Below, piece by piece: positions 34,664 to 36,222 of a stretch of DNA of 36,222 nucleotides. The stretch covers positions 4,995,476 through 5,031,697 of the forward strand of contig NZ_JAUDRJ010000003.1 in the NCBI RefSeq assembly GCF_030382115.1. The letters run 5' to 3'. The stretch's first letter is position 1. Every line of letters begins with the position of its first letter. This DNA is from Nostoc sp. GT001 (lineage in GTDB: Bacteria; Cyanobacteriota; Cyanobacteriia; Cyanobacteriales; Nostocaceae). The position numbers and the translations under genes are program-made. The notes beneath the pieces were generated by a model. The model saw nothing but the letters and a program-made list of their open reading frames with translations, was not told the origin of the DNA and ran no database searches.

Positions 34664-34753
34664 TATTACCTCGTTTCCAAACCATTTGTGAGTTCGACCA
34701 AAAGCAATCTTACTAGAAGGCATTGACTTCGAGAATTGGTATCATGAAATAAT

Positions 34754-35845
34754 TCATAGTTTTGTCGCCGCCAATCTTTGACCAACCAACTCAGCCGCTA
34801 AATGTATCGCTGCTTTCATACTCGTAGCATCAGCAATTCCTTTACCTGCAATATCAAACGCTGTGCCGTGGTCGGGTGAAGTGCGAACGAAAGGAAGACC
34901 AATAGAAGTATTAACTGCCCGATCAAACGCCATCAGCTTCACAGGAATTAAGCCTTGGTCGTGGTAAAGTGCCAAGTAGCCATCAGCGGGATTTTGTACT
35001 AAAGAATTTCCATACCAAGCTTGACCAGGTTTAACCCACATCGTATCTGGCGGTATCGGCCCATCTAACTGTAATTGTGGCCTATTTTGTCGCTCTTGCT
35101 CCAACCAGGGAATTAACCAATCTTGTTCTTCATGTCCAAGTTGTCCCTGTTCGCCACTGTGGGGATTCAAACCTGCGATCGCAATTCTCCCTCTATATAT
35201 ACCAAAATCTTTCTCTAAACACTCCACCAGCAAATCCAATTTCTGTGTCAGCAACTGCGGTGTCAATGTATCAGCTACTTGACGCAGGGGAATATGTGTG
35301 GTAGCAAGTAAGGCGCGGAGTGCCCAATTAGTATGGGGCGATCGCGCCACAAATAACATCCCAAAACGGTCAACACCTGATTTTTGTGCCAAAAGTTCTG
35401 TTTGCCCTGGATAATTATATCCTGCGGCTTTCCAAGCAGATTTAGCGATCGGCCCTGTGACAATACCATCAAATTTACCAGCGAGTGTTTGAGCGATCGC
35501 ATATTCCATATACGCAAAACTAGCCGCACCACTGGCTGCATTACCTATTCCTGAAATAATTTGATCTTTAATTTTTTCATCCAACTGCACATCGCTGACT
35601 GACAACTCATCTGGATTTGCCAAAGCTACTAAATTCTCAGTTAAATTCAGTTTGTGATAAATCTGTGCCAGCAAATCTCCGTTACCCACTACTGTAACGT
35701 CATATTTTTTACGAATTTCTGGATCGGCTAAAGCTTTCAAAATCACCTCCAGCCCAATCCCCGCCGGATCTCCGAGCGTCAGCGCCAAACGCGGACGATT
35801 CTCTTTCACAAAATTTATTAAACCACCTTGATTATTTTGATACAT
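34754..35845 (-). CDS. pdxA: 4-hydroxythreonine-4-phosphate dehydrogenase
   Basis: This 363-residue enzyme belongs to the DXP-dependent vitamin B6 pathway; it oxidises 4-phosphohydroxy-threonine with NAD. Conserved parts are [13 protein letters not shown] (about 21-33), [39 protein letters not shown] and [15 protein letters not shown], which hold the zinc-binding histidines, and [16 protein letters not shown]. All are complete. About 15 residues precede the core and may be dispensable. The gene starts 205 bases from the divergent petM start. Confidence 0.96.
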   Translation of the reverse strand: MYQNNQGGLINFVKENRPRLALTLGDPAGIGLEVILKALADPEIRKKYDVTVVGNGDLLAQIYHKLNLTENLVALANPDELSVSDVQLDEKIKDQIISGIGNAASGAASFAYMEYAIAQTLAGKFDGIVTGPIAKSAWKAAGYNYPGQTELLAQKSGVDRFGMLFVARSPHTNWALRALLATTHIPLRQVADTLTPQLLTQKLDLLVECLEKDFGIYRGRIAIAGLNPHSGEQGQLGHEEQDWLIPWLEQERQNRPQLQLDGPIPPDTMWVKPGQAWYGNSLVQNPADGYLALYHDQGLIPVKLMAFDRAVNTSIGLPFVRTSPDHGTAFDIAGKGIADATSMKAAIHLAAELVGQRLAATKL

Positions 35846-35907
35846 AAAATCTCTTCATAATTATTATCATTAAATCTTTTCGATTTACCCATCTCTGCTT
35901 TTGCCAA

Positions 35908-35940
35908 CAGTAGGGATTGCCCCCCAAGCCAGTAGGGATT
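35908..35940. promoter_or_regulatory. Direct repeats in pdxA-petM intergenic region
   Basis: CAGTAGGGATT occurs at 35908-35918 and 35930-35940, 22 bases apart (two helical turns). The region also has AGTTTAAAATTGTTTACACAG and AGTTTACACAC. These are candidates for a regulator site or for promoter elements of petM. Confidence 0.3.
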
Positions 35941-36050
35941 ACCTGCTAAACTAGTTTAAAATTGTTTACACAGGTCTAATCCTAGCAACTGTTGAAAAGC
36001 TTCTGGTAGACCTAGTTTACACACCAATTTGCATAAGGAGAATCACACTA

Positions 36051-36155
36051 ATGGGCGGCGAAATTTTGAATGCAGCTCTATTGTCTTTCGGTTTAATCTT
36101 CGTAGGCTGGGGCTTAGGCGCGTTGTTACTGAAAATTCAAGGCGGAGAAGAATAA
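36051..36155 (+). CDS. petM: Cytochrome b6f complex subunit 7 (PetM)
   Basis: This 34-residue protein has a single transmembrane helix ([18 protein letters not shown]) followed by a short KIQGGEE tail, which is the usual cyanobacterial PetM. It is a small structural subunit of the cytochrome b6f complex in the thylakoid membrane, at the edge of the dimer. AAGGAG at 36035-36040 lies 10 bases before the ATG. It is too short for normal ORF cut-offs. A dispersed GAATTCTGAGTTCTGAG repeat starts right after the stop codon. Confidence 0.93.
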   Translation: MGGEILNAALLSFGLIFVGWGLGALLLKIQGGEE

Positions 36156-36191
36156 TTGAATTCTGAGTTCTGAGTTAGGAGTTATTACTCT

Positions 36192-36222
36192 CCCACTCCC
36201 CACTCCCCACTCCCCACTCCCT
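36192..36222. repeat. CCCACTC heptad repeats, cut by window end
   Basis: Four perfect tandem CCCACTC units run from 36192 to 36219 and continue to the window end. This is another heptameric tandem repeat like those at 4051, 8354 and 8557. Confidence 0.85.

Noticed and set aside
1..36222. CRISPR arrays, tRNA or rRNA genes
   Set aside because: No regularly spaced repeats with unique spacers were seen; tandem heptads have no spacers. I did not find a tRNA-like GTTCGAATC segment with matching arms, although a dedicated scan could not be run.

Overview
The window looks like chromosomal DNA from a filamentous, probably heterocyst-forming cyanobacterium of the Nostoc/Anabaena type. Evidence seen directly: very many GCGATCGC (HIP1) sites, a petM gene for a cytochrome b6f subunit, heptameric short tandem repeats of the kind described in heterocystous cyanobacteria, and gene sequences of cyanobacterial character. 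It holds about 25 intact protein genes, mostly housekeeping, separated by long spacers packed with dispersed repeats, and an unusual number of broken genes.

Layout. 1-4.9 kb: a structured leader, then a RoxA-like di-heme c-type cytochrome, an alpha/beta hydrolase and a short-chain dehydrogenase, all on +. 5.0-7.0 kb: radC (-) and a small overlapping gene pair that resembles a toxin/immunity module, bracketed by copies A and B of a roughly 150-bp repeat. 7.0-11.8 kb: a phosphoribulokinase-like kinase (-), a CoA-binding protein remnant, an O-methyltransferase, aroA (-) and obgE, followed by repeat copy C. 12-14.6 kb: a histidine kinase remnant (-), a frameshifted vWA gene, its intact tandem paralogue, a coiled-coil companion gene and an HxlR regulator (-). 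14.9-18 kb: a lipoprotein nuclease gene split by a 2.5-kb group II intron carrying a reverse transcriptase/HNH protein.

18-25 kb: a sugar-type ABC permease (-), purN, a diguanylate cyclase with a pseudo-receiver (-), an HMA protein that has lost its first metal cysteine (-), a MITE-like hairpin element and alaS. 25-31 kb: trpB with a one-base frameshift, a methyltransferase, a small conserved-looking protein, two CAP-domain secreted proteins, and an RNase D-type exonuclease. 31-36 kb: an apparently inactive rhodanese fused to LEA-like 11-residue repeats (-), an OmpR-type response regulator, a broken rolling-circle Rep gene, pdxA (-) and petM.

Few genes form obvious operons. The best-supported units are the first three genes (cytochrome, hydrolase, SDR), the vWA array with its companion, and the overlapping toxin-like pair. 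The most striking features are the intron placed exactly in the codons of the nuclease active site, the three long repeats that all start just after a stop codon in the same orientation relative to the preceding gene, and the cluster of single-base gene disruptions. The disruptions may be real decay or, for trpB, a sequence error.
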